Assembly: GCA_902826025.1 (NCBI GenBank)
Contig: CADEDH010000046.1
Span: 11,007-55,751, forward strand
Direction: 5' to 3'
DNA length: 44,745 nt
Origin: an uncultured Actinomycetes bacterium
GTDB lineage: Bacteria; Actinomycetota; Acidimicrobiia; Acidimicrobiales; SZUA-35
Part shown: one piece after another, positions 7,923-14,495 of the stretch
How the letters are laid out: the number at the start of each line of letters is the position of its first letter
How positions within the stretch are numbered: the first letter of the stretch is position 1
Notes under the pieces: generated by a model
What the model was told of the DNA's origin: nothing
Database searches by the model: none
The model's input: only the letters and a program-made list of their open reading frames with translations
Translations under genes and position numbers: made by a program

Positions 7923-8716
7923 CGACGGTTCTCCGCCGCAGGGATGATCGACCACAGCGGCTGGAGGGCCCGAGGCACCCGTTGGGCCAGGAGCCCGGCG
8001 TCGACGGCCCGGGACACGGCCGCCTCCCACGGAACGAAGGCCAGCACGGGAACGTCGAGCGCCCTGGCCACATCGGCCGGACGGAGGACCCGGCCCGGCT
8101 CGTCGACCAGCACGATGCCGTCCGGCCGGCGGCCATGGGCGGCGCGGTGGAGCGACAGGTAGCAGGGTCGGGTGACCAGCAGCGACGTGGCAGCCGGGTC
8201 ATCGAGGAACGACGGCAGGGCCGAGCCGACCCAGGGCGGTGTGAGGCTTCCGGCCACCTCCCGGGTCGGCGCCGCGCCGAGGCCGAGGTCGACCACCACC
8301 GTCCTGCGCTCCCGGGCCAGGAGGCGGGCCAGGAGCGAGAGCCGGCCCGCCGGGCCCGGCCAGGAGGCCGAGCCGGACCTGTCGCCCTGGGTCTCCCGCT
8401 CGGTCCGGGCTTCACCCTCGGCCGCGCCCGGTTGGCCGAGCGGAAGGAGCGCCAGCCGGGGCGTGATCGGGCACTCGAGCCGCTTCAGGGCATCGGGTGG
8501 AGGATGGGGTGCCGACAACCAACCGGCAACACCCCACCCCAGTCCGGCCGCCCCCGGCGCCGCCGCCGCTTCGGACGCCGTGGCGCCCAGGACGAGAGCC
8601 AGATCTCCGGCGAGGTCGACGAGGAGGGTGTCGCCCTCGTCGGCCGCCAGCAGCCCGATGGTGGCGGCGGTGACCGTGCACCCTGAACCGCCCTTCACGC
8701 TCCACAGACACAGCAT
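7919..8716 (-). CDS. TadZ/CpaE-like (Ssd-type) MinD-family protein
   Basis: A 265-residue first gene of the tad operon, equivalent in position to the septum-site-determining-like Rv3660c/CpaE proteins that localise the pilus machine. The N-terminus MLCLWSVKGGSGCTVTAA is a deviant Walker A loop. The signature lysine of KGGxG is present, but the P-loop lysine is replaced by Cys, so ATP hydrolysis is doubtful. Later segments TVVVDLGLG and LLVTRPCYLSLHRA match MinD-fold strands. The N-terminal receiver-like domain of CpaE is absent. GGGGAGACAG upstream is a plausible ribosome binding site. Confidence 0.82.
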   Translation of the reverse strand: MLCLWSVKGGSGCTVTAATIGLLAADEGDTLLVDLAGDLALVLGATASEAAAAPGAAGLGWGVAGWLSAPHPPPDALKRLECPITPRLALLPLGQPGAAEGEARTERETQGDRSGSASWPGPAGRLSLLARLLARERRTVVVDLGLGAAPTREVAGSLTPPWVGSALPSFLDDPAATSLLVTRPCYLSLHRAAHGRRPDGIVLVDEPGRVLRPADVARALDVPVLAFVPWEAAVSRAVDAGLLAQRVPRALQPLWSIIPAAENRR

Positions 8717-9084
8717 CGCGGCTGTCTCCCCTCACTACCGGGCGGGGCCCGGCTCCGCCGGTGGCACGGGATCGGAACCGGCCGCCGGACGCCTCGATTG
8801 TCGGGGGAAGAGGGGCCGACCATCCGCTGCCGGGAGGGCCCGGGGAGCGGGTCAGCCGATGGGTGTCACCCTAGACGTGGGTTGTGACAGCCGGAACGCG
8901 ACCCCAAGCGGGCCGGAGCGTTTCACAGGCGAACCGACGACGCGATTCACCGCCTGAGGCCCGATCCGAGGGCGCGAAACCTCCGAGATCCGTCGAATTC
9001 GCGACGCAGAATCTCGAACGGGCGGGATTTCGCGACGCAGAAGAAATTGCCGGAAATGTGGTCGCCGGTCGCTGGTCTGCGGCC
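8717..9084. other. Intergenic region holding a dispersed short repeat
   Basis: No convincing gene is visible in these 368 bases between the tad operon start and the 3' end of the luciferase-like gene. The promoter of the tad operon should lie near 8720-8820, but I see no clear -35/-10 pair. The half near 9000 holds two copies of a 14-nt word, TTCGCGACGCAGAA, annotated separately. Confidence 0.6.
8998..9042. repeat. Paired copies of the TTCGCGACGCAGAA intergenic repeat
   Basis: Identical 14-mers at 8998-9011 and 9029-9042, 31 bp apart start to start. A third copy of the 13-mer core is at 20655-20667, in another intergenic gap. The core contains the palindrome TCGCGA. All three copies lie outside genes. 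Confidence 0.7.
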
Positions 9085-10062
9085 TCAGAGACCGGCGGCC
9101 CGGGCCAGCCGGGTGAGGGCTTCGGGGATGTCGCCCATCGGCTCGTAGGCCACCTCGGTGACGCCCATGGCGGCATAGGTTTCGAGCCAGGCCGGCACGT
9201 CGGCGGCGGGATGGGCCAGAGCTGAACGGGCCAGCATCTCGGGGCCGAGCACCTGGCGGTCGATGTCGTTGAGCTGCGACAAGTGCCCCCGGTGGACGGC
9301 CAGATGACGCAGCCCCTCGGGCTCGGCCGCCACCAGTTCGGCGAACCGTTCGCCGTTGGGCATCTGGGCGACCGACCCGTCTCGCCGCTCGTGGGCCAGG
9401 TGGTAGAGGATGGCCACGCCGGGGCCGGCCGTGGCCAGCATGCGGGGCGAGTCGATCGGCTCGCCGGGGTCGAGCACGGCTCCGCTCACCATGGCCGTCA
9501 CCCCTGGGTAGCCCTCGTAGTTGGAGCCGACCGACGGGCGGCTGGTGAAGATCGACGCGCCCAGTCTCTGGGCCGCCGCCATGCCCTTGGGGCCGATCAC
9601 GGCCAACCGCCACGGCACCTCGATGGGGCGGGGCGGAGCCTGCCCGGGCCAGTGGAGCATCTGTGCCGCGGCCCCGTCGACCTCGGCCACGTCGCCCGCC
9701 AGCAGGGTCTGGACGGTGCGGACATAGGCCTCGACGTCGGCCCACTTGAGGCCACGTTGCCCCATGGCGTTGCGGCCGGTGAAGCCGGCGCCCACCCCGA
9801 TCTCGACTCGCCCGGGCGCCAGGTCCACCAGGTGGGCGATAGCCGAGGCCGTCACCATCGGGTGGCGGAGGCTGGGGATCAGCACCCCGGGGCCGAGCCC
9901 GATGCGGCTGGTGCGGGTGGCGGCCAGAGCCAGCGTCATCCACACGTCGAGCTGGAGGGCCGGTGTGTCGAACACCCAGGCCCGGTGGTAACCGAGCTCT
10001 TCGGCCAGCTCGATGTGGTCCGCCGTATCGGGCATCGGAGGAAAGGCGCAGGACAGGTGCAT
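9085..10062 (-). CDS. Luciferase-like (probably F420-dependent) oxidoreductase
   Basis: A 325-residue TIM-barrel protein of the bacterial luciferase-like monooxygenase superfamily. Typical segments are AEELGYHRAWVFDTPAL, the strand TSRIGLGPGVLIPSLRHP, HLVDLAPGRVEIGVGAGFTG and RPIEVPWRLAVIGPKGMAAA. In actinobacteria most such enzymes use coenzyme F420, but FMN use cannot be excluded and the substrate is unknown. It is divergent from an acyl-CoA dehydrogenase through a short mirror-symmetric promoter, hinting at shared regulation and possibly one lipid or CoA-ester pathway. ATG 10062 is chosen; GTG 10080 lies within the inverted repeat. Confidence 0.88.
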   Translation of the reverse strand: MHLSCAFPPMPDTADHIELAEELGYHRAWVFDTPALQLDVWMTLALAATRTSRIGLGPGVLIPSLRHPMVTASAIAHLVDLAPGRVEIGVGAGFTGRNAMGQRGLKWADVEAYVRTVQTLLAGDVAEVDGAAAQMLHWPGQAPPRPIEVPWRLAVIGPKGMAAAQRLGASIFTSRPSVGSNYEGYPGVTAMVSGAVLDPGEPIDSPRMLATAGPGVAILYHLAHERRDGSVAQMPNGERFAELVAAEPEGLRHLAVHRGHLSQLNDIDRQVLGPEMLARSALAHPAADVPAWLETYAAMGVTEVAYEPMGDIPEALTRLARAAGL

Positions 10063-10067
10063 GACCG

Positions 10068-10121
10068 GGGATTGTGGCACGCCGGGGCTGGGGCCGCCTC
10101 CGGGCGGTGTGCCACAATCCC
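10068..10121. promoter_or_regulatory. Mirror-image divergent promoter/operator
   Basis: GGGATTGTGGCAC at 10068-10080 is the exact reverse complement of GTGCCACAATCCC at 10109-10121, with a 28-bp spacer. Each arm places CACAAT just before a start codon: 6 nt before ATG 10125 on plus, and 8 nt before ATG 10062 on minus. The arms may serve as -10 elements, as a regulator site, or both. Confidence 0.55.
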
Positions 10122-10124
10122 GCC

Positions 10125-11390
10125 ATGGCTGATGCGAGCGCTCTGCGGGACGAGGTGAGGGCCTGGCTGGCCGACAACTGGAGCGATCAGCTCCCCCTCG
10201 GAGACTGGTGGCAGCGCCTGGCCGACGCCGGCTGGGGGTTCCCCACCTGGCCCCGCCAGTGGTTCGGCCGGGGTCTGTCGAGCGACGACGCCAAGGTGGT
10301 CCGGGCGGAGCTGCGGGCGGCCGGCGCCTACGGCCCGCCCAGCGGGGTGAGCACCTTCCTGGCCGCCCCCACCATCCTGGCCTGCGGCACGGACGACCAG
10401 AAAGCCCGCTTCATGCCGGGCATCGTGACCGGGCGGGAGGTGTGGTGCCAGCTGTTCAGCGAGCCGGGGGCGGGCTCCGACCTGGCCGGTCTGGCCACCC
10501 GGGCCGAGCGCGACGGCGACGAGTGGGTGGTGAGCGGGCAGAAGGTGTGGAACACCGGGGCCCAGTTCGCCGACTGGGCCATCCTCGTGGCCCGCACCGA
10601 CCCCGACCAGCCCAAGCACAAGGGCCTCAGCTACTTCCTGATCGACATGCGCCAGCCCGGGGTGGAGGTTCGTCCTCTGAAGGAGATGAGCGGCGACGAG
10701 ACGTTCAACGAGGTCTTCCTGTCCGAGGCCCGGATCCCGGTGGAGAACCTGCTGGGCAGCCTGGGCGAGGGTTGGCGGGTGACGATGACCACGCTCATGA
10801 ACGAGCGCGACTCGGAGAACGCGGCCATGGGTGGCGGCGGATCGTTCGTGGGCCGGCCCCGGCTCGACGCCACGATCGCCGAGGTGGTGGCCGAGGAGAA
10901 GTCCCGAGTGGCCGACGACGGTATGGCGTTGGCCATGGGCGGCGGGGTGTTCCGTCACCTGATGGAGCAGGCCCAGACGTTCGGAGCGACGAAGGACCCC
11001 GTGCTGCGCCAGGCGCTCATGCGGGTCCACATCCTGCGGGAACTACACCGCTACAACGGGCTGCGGACCAAGGCGACGCTGGCCGCCGGCGGCCAGCCCG
11101 GCCCGGAGTCGTCCACCGGCAAGCTGATGGGCTCGGAGATTGCCCGCCAGATGCGGGACCTGGCCTGGCAGATCCAGGGTCCCTACGGGCAGCTCATGGG
11201 CGACGACGCACCACTGCGGGGTGTGATGCAGAAGTACGGCCTGTTCACGCCGTCGGCCTCGATCGCCGGCGGCACCGACGAGATCAACAAGAACATCATC
11301 GGCGAACGGGTCCTCGGCCTCCCCAAGGAACCCGACGTGTCACGCGAGCTGCCCTGGCGGGAGCTGAAAGTCGGCACCCAACGGACCTGA
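10125..11390 (+). CDS. Acyl-CoA dehydrogenase family protein
   Basis: A 421-residue FAD flavoenzyme oxidising acyl-CoA to enoyl-CoA. The FAD/substrate motif is QLFSEPGAGSDLAGLATRAE, followed by WVVSGQKVWNTGAQFADWAI, the middle beta domain, and the C-terminal helical domain ending in SIAGGTDEINKNIIGERVLG. Length and order are standard. The catalytic base cannot be assigned with confidence from sequence alone. It is divergent from the luciferase-like gene across a shared promoter. ATG 10125 is chosen because the -10-like CACAAT ends 6 nt before it; an upstream in-frame ATG would sit inside the promoter. Confidence 0.93.
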   Translation: MADASALRDEVRAWLADNWSDQLPLGDWWQRLADAGWGFPTWPRQWFGRGLSSDDAKVVRAELRAAGAYGPPSGVSTFLAAPTILACGTDDQKARFMPGIVTGREVWCQLFSEPGAGSDLAGLATRAERDGDEWVVSGQKVWNTGAQFADWAILVARTDPDQPKHKGLSYFLIDMRQPGVEVRPLKEMSGDETFNEVFLSEARIPVENLLGSLGEGWRVTMTTLMNERDSENAAMGGGGSFVGRPRLDATIAEVVAEEKSRVADDGMALAMGGGVFRHLMEQAQTFGATKDPVLRQALMRVHILRELHRYNGLRTKATLAAGGQPGPESSTGKLMGSEIARQMRDLAWQIQGPYGQLMGDDAPLRGVMQKYGLFTPSASIAGGTDEINKNIIGERVLGLPKEPDVSRELPWRELKVGTQRT

Positions 11391-11479
11391 CCCGGTGGTC
11401 GTTCCTACCCCAGAGCCGGCCGCAGCCTGGACACCGGCCGCCTGCCAGGCCCGTCATCGGCGCGCAACTGCACTCGTTC

Positions 11480-11485
11480 TATGAT
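11480..11485 (+). promoter_or_regulatory. -10 hexamer that decides the start of the VOC gene
   Basis: TATGAT is close to the TATAAT consensus and ends 7 nt before GTG 11493. It overlaps an upstream in-frame ATG at 11481, which therefore probably is not the real start. Confidence 0.55.
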
Positions 11486-11492
11486 TCCGGTC

Positions 11493-11864
11493 GTGCTGCG
11501 GCTTGGGACGATCGTGATGGGGGCCGAGGACGTCGAGCGTGCCGTTGCGTTCTGGGTTGGAGTGCTCGGCTATGAAGCGGTGACGTTTCCAAGCTCACCT
11601 GACGGCTTCACGATCCTGGTCCCGCCGGATCGGATCGGCACCAGGGTCGCGCTGCATCGGTCCTTCGTTCAGGTACAGGAGCACCCGCGTGTCCACTTCG
11701 ACCTGATTGTCGATGATGCGGCCGAGCAGGCGTCCGAGATCGCTCGAGTTGTAGGGCTGGGTGCGACGCGAGTCGCCTGGGATTATCCGAGCGATCCCGA
11801 CTTTGTCGTCCTCGCTGACCCTGCAGGAAACCGATTCTGCATCGTCGACGCCAGCCACGGCTAG
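11493..11864 (+). CDS. VOC (glyoxalase/bleomycin-resistance-fold) family protein
   Basis: A 123-residue vicinal-oxygen-chelate protein. It starts LRLGTIVMGAEDVERAVAFW, the usual first beta-alpha-beta unit, and ends with DPDFVVLADPAGNRFCIVD, where the family's metal-ligand Glu is replaced by Cys or Val. It may therefore be a binding or resistance protein rather than a metalloenzyme. Its base composition is somewhat less GC-rich than neighbouring genes, and the following GNAT gene looks similar, suggesting the pair may have been acquired together (inference). GTG 11493 is preferred over ATG 11481 because the -10 hexamer lies over the ATG. Confidence 0.82.
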   Translation: MLRLGTIVMGAEDVERAVAFWVGVLGYEAVTFPSSPDGFTILVPPDRIGTRVALHRSFVQVQEHPRVHFDLIVDDAAEQASEIARVVGLGATRVAWDYPSDPDFVVLADPAGNRFCIVDASHG

Positions 11865-11944
11865 TCGCTCGGCCACACGTCGCCCCCACGAGTCACGTGC
11901 TCAGCGGCGCGCTCGTGGATCGCCGACGTGTCACTGTGGTGCGC

Positions 11945-12541
11945 ATGGGGTTTCGAGAGCAGGGCATCGAACCGGCAGACGGCTTCACCGGAGACGGGTT
12001 CATCGTCCGACCACTGGTACCTTCCGATGTCGTGCTCGATCATGAGGCGGTGATGTCGAGCCGCGAGTTCCTCTACCACTGGGAGCAGGATCCCCCGTAT
12101 CCGCCAGAGGACTTCTCGGTCGAGGACAACCTGGCAGATCTCGAGAAGATGGACGCCGCTCATCGCAACGGGTCCCGCTACACGTACACCGTCATGAACC
12201 ACGACGAGACCCAGGTGCTCGGTTGCATCTACCTGTTGCCCAATGACGACCGCATGTACGGCACCGCTGCGGTGACGTCGTACGACGGCACCGACCTGCC
12301 GTCGATCGACGCCACGGTCTCGTTCTGGGTTCGTGTCTCGACCTGGGCGGACGGGTTCGAGCGCTCCTTGCTCTCGGCTGTGCTCCAATGGCTCCGGGAT
12401 GACTGGTCGCTGGAGCGACCGGTGATCGTCACCAACGAGAAACTCGAACACCAGATCGCGACGATCGAGTCGCTCGGCCTGACCCGACGCTTCGACTACG
12501 ACCGCGACAAGGACATGTACACGTCTCACGCCTACGCCTGA
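11945..12541 (+). CDS. GNAT-like N-acetyltransferase
   Basis: A 198-residue protein resembling GCN5-related acetyltransferases. FIVRPLVPSDVVLDHEAVMS forms the first strand and helix. SRYTYTVMNHDETQVLGCIYL corresponds to the central strands, SFWVRVSTWADGFERSLLSA to the CoA region, and NEKLEHQIATIESLGLTRRF to the C-terminal helix. The classic Q/RxxGxG/A loop is not evident, so CoA binding may be atypical. The substrate is unknown. ATG 11945 gives a normal N-terminus; the in-frame upstream start at 11897 adds an unlikely basic leader. It ends 3 nt before the convergent nitroreductase stop. Confidence 0.72.
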   Translation: MGFREQGIEPADGFTGDGFIVRPLVPSDVVLDHEAVMSSREFLYHWEQDPPYPPEDFSVEDNLADLEKMDAAHRNGSRYTYTVMNHDETQVLGCIYLLPNDDRMYGTAAVTSYDGTDLPSIDATVSFWVRVSTWADGFERSLLSAVLQWLRDDWSLERPVIVTNEKLEHQIATIESLGLTRRFDYDRDKDMYTSHAYA

Positions 12542-12544
12542 GGG

Positions 12545-13144
12545 TCAGGCGACCGTGCAGCCACCGGTGTCGCATCCCGGGCGAGGAGACCAGCGGTCCC
12601 AGGAAAGGACGGTGCGAGGATCGGGCCGGGTGACGGGGCCGAAGCGCCCCACCGGATACCCGACGGGCACCACGGCGGGGTAGGCGGTCGAGCCGGCGGC
12701 CAGGGCCGAGCCTCGCCGACCCCCCGCCAGGAAACGCAGCGAGGACCGCACACCCGTGTGACGGACGAGCTGGCGCAGCCCTGACGGCGACAGCAGCGCC
12801 CGGTCGAACGCCTTGTCGGCCAGGACGGCGACGAACACGATGGCCGGCGCCTCGGCCAGATGCTCGGCCAGGTGGTCACCGGCCAGCTCCATACGCTCCC
12901 GACGGTCGGCGTCCTCGTGGGGCCGCAACGCCGCCGCTGCGATCGTGGACCGGTAGAAGGCCCAGGCCCGCTGGTAGGGCTCAGCCACCCGCTGCTTCTG
13001 GTCGGCGTCCCGCACGACAACGAAGGCCCAATTCTGAGCGTTGCTGCCGGACGGGCCGTGCAGGGCGGCGTCGACCAGCCGGACCAGCAGTTCCTCCTCC
13101 ACCGGATCGGGGCGGAGCCGACGCATGGCCCGGCATTGATACAT
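12545..13144 (-). CDS. Nitroreductase-family protein with an apparent internal deletion
   Basis: A 199-residue FMN nitroreductase relative. The N-terminal half is normal: MRRLRPDPVEEELLVRLVDA, then HGPSGSNAQNWAFVVVRDAD (FMN-contacting Ser/Asn). The C-terminal motif VPVGYPVGRFGPV is also normal. Between them, GSTAYPAV is joined directly to VPVGYP. The family usually has about 40 residues here, covering the helix and strand with the ALGLG segment and part of the FMN site. The reading frame is maintained. It may be inactive or a decaying gene. Homology continues upstream of ATG 13144 (LPDPTDPLFDV in frame), so translation may begin at CTG 13177. CDTGGCTVA at the C-terminus is unusual. Confidence 0.72.
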   Translation of the reverse strand: MYQCRAMRRLRPDPVEEELLVRLVDAALHGPSGSNAQNWAFVVVRDADQKQRVAEPYQRAWAFYRSTIAAAALRPHEDADRRERMELAGDHLAEHLAEAPAIVFVAVLADKAFDRALLSPSGLRQLVRHTGVRSSLRFLAGGRRGSALAAGSTAYPAVVPVGYPVGRFGPVTRPDPRTVLSWDRWSPRPGCDTGGCTVA

Positions 13145-13258
13145 GACGTCGAACAGCGGGTCGGTCGGGTCGGGCAGTGCCCTAGAACGTATCGACCTGA
13201 GGCCGGACCATGCTGAATCAGGCAGCCCTCACCGCCCGGCTTCGGATACCAGGCCGGG

Positions 13259-13624
13259 TCAGGCGCTGGCCGGATCGGCGGTGAAGGCGGGAGCGGAAGG
13301 AGGAGCGGGAACGGCGGCCGGGGGTGCGGGAGGCGCCGGCGGCCACACCGGAGGCCAGGTCTGGGCCTGGGGCACGATGATCCAGGCCGCCACGTAGGCC
13401 ACGATGCCCCACCCGGCCATGAGCGTGAACACCACGAACAGAAGCCGCACCAGGGCCACGTCCATGCCGAGGTAGTGGGCGACACCGGAGGCCACACCGC
13501 CCAGGCGGGTGTTCGGATCACGAAGCAGGGGCCGGGGGCCGGCGGGGGCCGGAGCGGGGCCGGGAGTGGAGGTGACGGGGTCGGGGGTGGAGCTGGGGTT
13601 CGGGTTGGCGATGGTGTCGTTCAT
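13259..13624 (-). CDS. PspC-domain membrane protein
   Basis: A 121-residue protein. A Pro/Ala-rich cytoplasmic N-terminus (1-30) precedes the PspC core LLRDPNTRLGGVASGVAHYL and GMDVALVRLLFVVFTLMAGW. One or two membrane helices end at AAWIIVPQ, followed by a Pro-rich tail. PspC proteins take part in envelope-stress responses. Here no pspA is adjacent, so the role is open. A four-copy 13-bp tandem repeat lies just upstream of its start. Confidence 0.88.
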   Translation of the reverse strand: MNDTIANPNPSSTPDPVTSTPGPAPAPAGPRPLLRDPNTRLGGVASGVAHYLGMDVALVRLLFVVFTLMAGWGIVAYVAAWIIVPQAQTWPPVWPPAPPAPPAAVPAPPSAPAFTADPASA

Positions 13625-13700
13625 GTGGTCATCGTGCGCCCGCTGGCCGCAGGGCGGTATCGGGCGTCGCCCGGATCCGACCCTGAAACCCGGCTGGCAG

Positions 13701-13752
13701 CGTCAGGGTCGGGGGTCAGGGTCGGGGGTCAGGGTCCGGGGTCAGGGTCGGA
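13701..13752. repeat. Four tandem 13-bp repeats (GGTCAGGGTCGGG)
   Basis: Units at 13701-13713, 13714-13726, 13727-13739 and 13740-13752 with one or two mismatches each. They lie between the 41-residue ORF stop and the PspC start. The function is unknown. Confidence 0.85.
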
Positions 13753-13762
13753 TCCCGATCGC

Positions 13763-13888
13763 TCAGCCCAGGTCGTCGACGGGGAAGGCGTAGCGGAACA
13801 CGCCCCGGATCGAGGGTTCCCAGGCACTGAGGTCAGCACCGAGCGGCTCGCCGAGCGCGTCGGCGGGCCGCTCCCGCCGCACGATCAT
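13763..13888 (-). CDS. 41-residue ORF coupled to the Cys-triplet protein (possible GNAT remnant)
   Basis: It begins MIVRRERPADALGEPLGADL and ends with RGVFRYAFPVDDLG. Its ATG overlaps the TGA of the upstream gene as ATGA, which suggests coupled translation. The start resembles the MIVR-ERPAD opening of GNAT acetyltransferases, and the end resembles the RYxxAFDD tail of the same family. It could therefore be an acetyltransferase from which the whole middle has been lost, rather than a true small protein. No function is assigned. Confidence 0.4.
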   Translation of the reverse strand: MIVRRERPADALGEPLGADLSAWEPSIRGVFRYAFPVDDLG

Positions 13889-14388
13889 CGCCTGGCGCCC
13901 ACGTGACGCTGGCCCACGGCCCCCCGCAGGCCCACGCACCCGACGCAGCCGATGCACCCCACGCAGTCGACGCATCCCACGCAACCGACGCAACCCCGGC
14001 AGCGGACGCAACCCAGCGTGGCCACGCACCGGACGATGCCGGCGCCGAAGAACGTGAAAGCACTACCGAGGACCCCGACACTGGCCGCCGTGGCCACGCT
14101 GCCCGCCACCACCGCACTCCCGGCGGTGGCCGCGCTCCCCGCCACCACCGCACTCCCGGCCGTCGCAGCACTGCCCGCCACCACTGCGCTGCCGGCGGTG
14201 GCGACGCTCCCCGCCACCACGGCGCTACCGGCGACGCCGGCACTGGAGACGACGCTGGCGCTGCCGGCCACGGCGGTGGACCTCGTCACCCCCGTGCTAC
14301 CGGCCACGGCCGCCGAGCCATCGTCGATTCCACCTCCCACCGACCTCAGCCGGCCCCGACGTTGCGCCCGTTTCCCACTCAATGCCAT
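13885..14388 (-). CDS. Low-complexity protein: hexapeptide (AVVAGS) and cysteine-triplet (CVG) repeats
   Basis: A 167-residue ORF of unknown function. After a basic N-terminus (MALSGKRAQRRGR) come about eight Ala/Val/Ser/Gly hexapeptides, alternating AVVAGS and AATAGS (residues ~45-100). A short hydrophobic link GSAFTFFGAG follows. Next is a run of C-x-x triplets (CVG CVG CVD CVG CIG CVG CVG, roughly residues 117-150), and the tail is GLRGAVGQRHVGA. Regular triplet and hexapeptide periods suggest a stacked beta-solenoid, with cysteines on one face that could bind metal or form disulfides (inference). The opposite strand is also open, with Pro/Thr- and Ala-rich translations. The minus frame is favoured because of the coherent Cys register, the distinct tail and the coupled downstream ORF. 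Confidence 0.5.
   Translation of the reverse strand: MALSGKRAQRRGRLRSVGGGIDDGSAAVAGSTGVTRSTAVAGSASVVSSAGVAGSAVVAGSVATAGSAVVAGSAATAGSAVVAGSAATAGSAVVAGSVATAASVGVLGSAFTFFGAGIVRCVATLGCVRCRGCVGCVGCVDCVGCIGCVGCVGLRGAVGQRHVGARR
14111..14255. repeat. 36-bp tandem repeats inside the hexapeptide region
   Basis: Four imperfect copies of a ~36-bp unit beginning CCCGCCACCACCGCACTCCC on the plus strand. Each encodes two hexapeptides on the minus strand. Differences are mainly at third codon positions of the minus frame, which suggests selection on the protein. Boundaries are approximate. Confidence 0.65.
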
Positions 14389-14495
14389 GCCACCATCCTG
14401 CCCGTCCCCAGCGCCGACCACGGGGCACCCGTCGTTGGACGTCTGCCGCCCGTCGGGCGTCCCCACAGCTGCGGTTCCCCTTGGCCACGGCCCCC

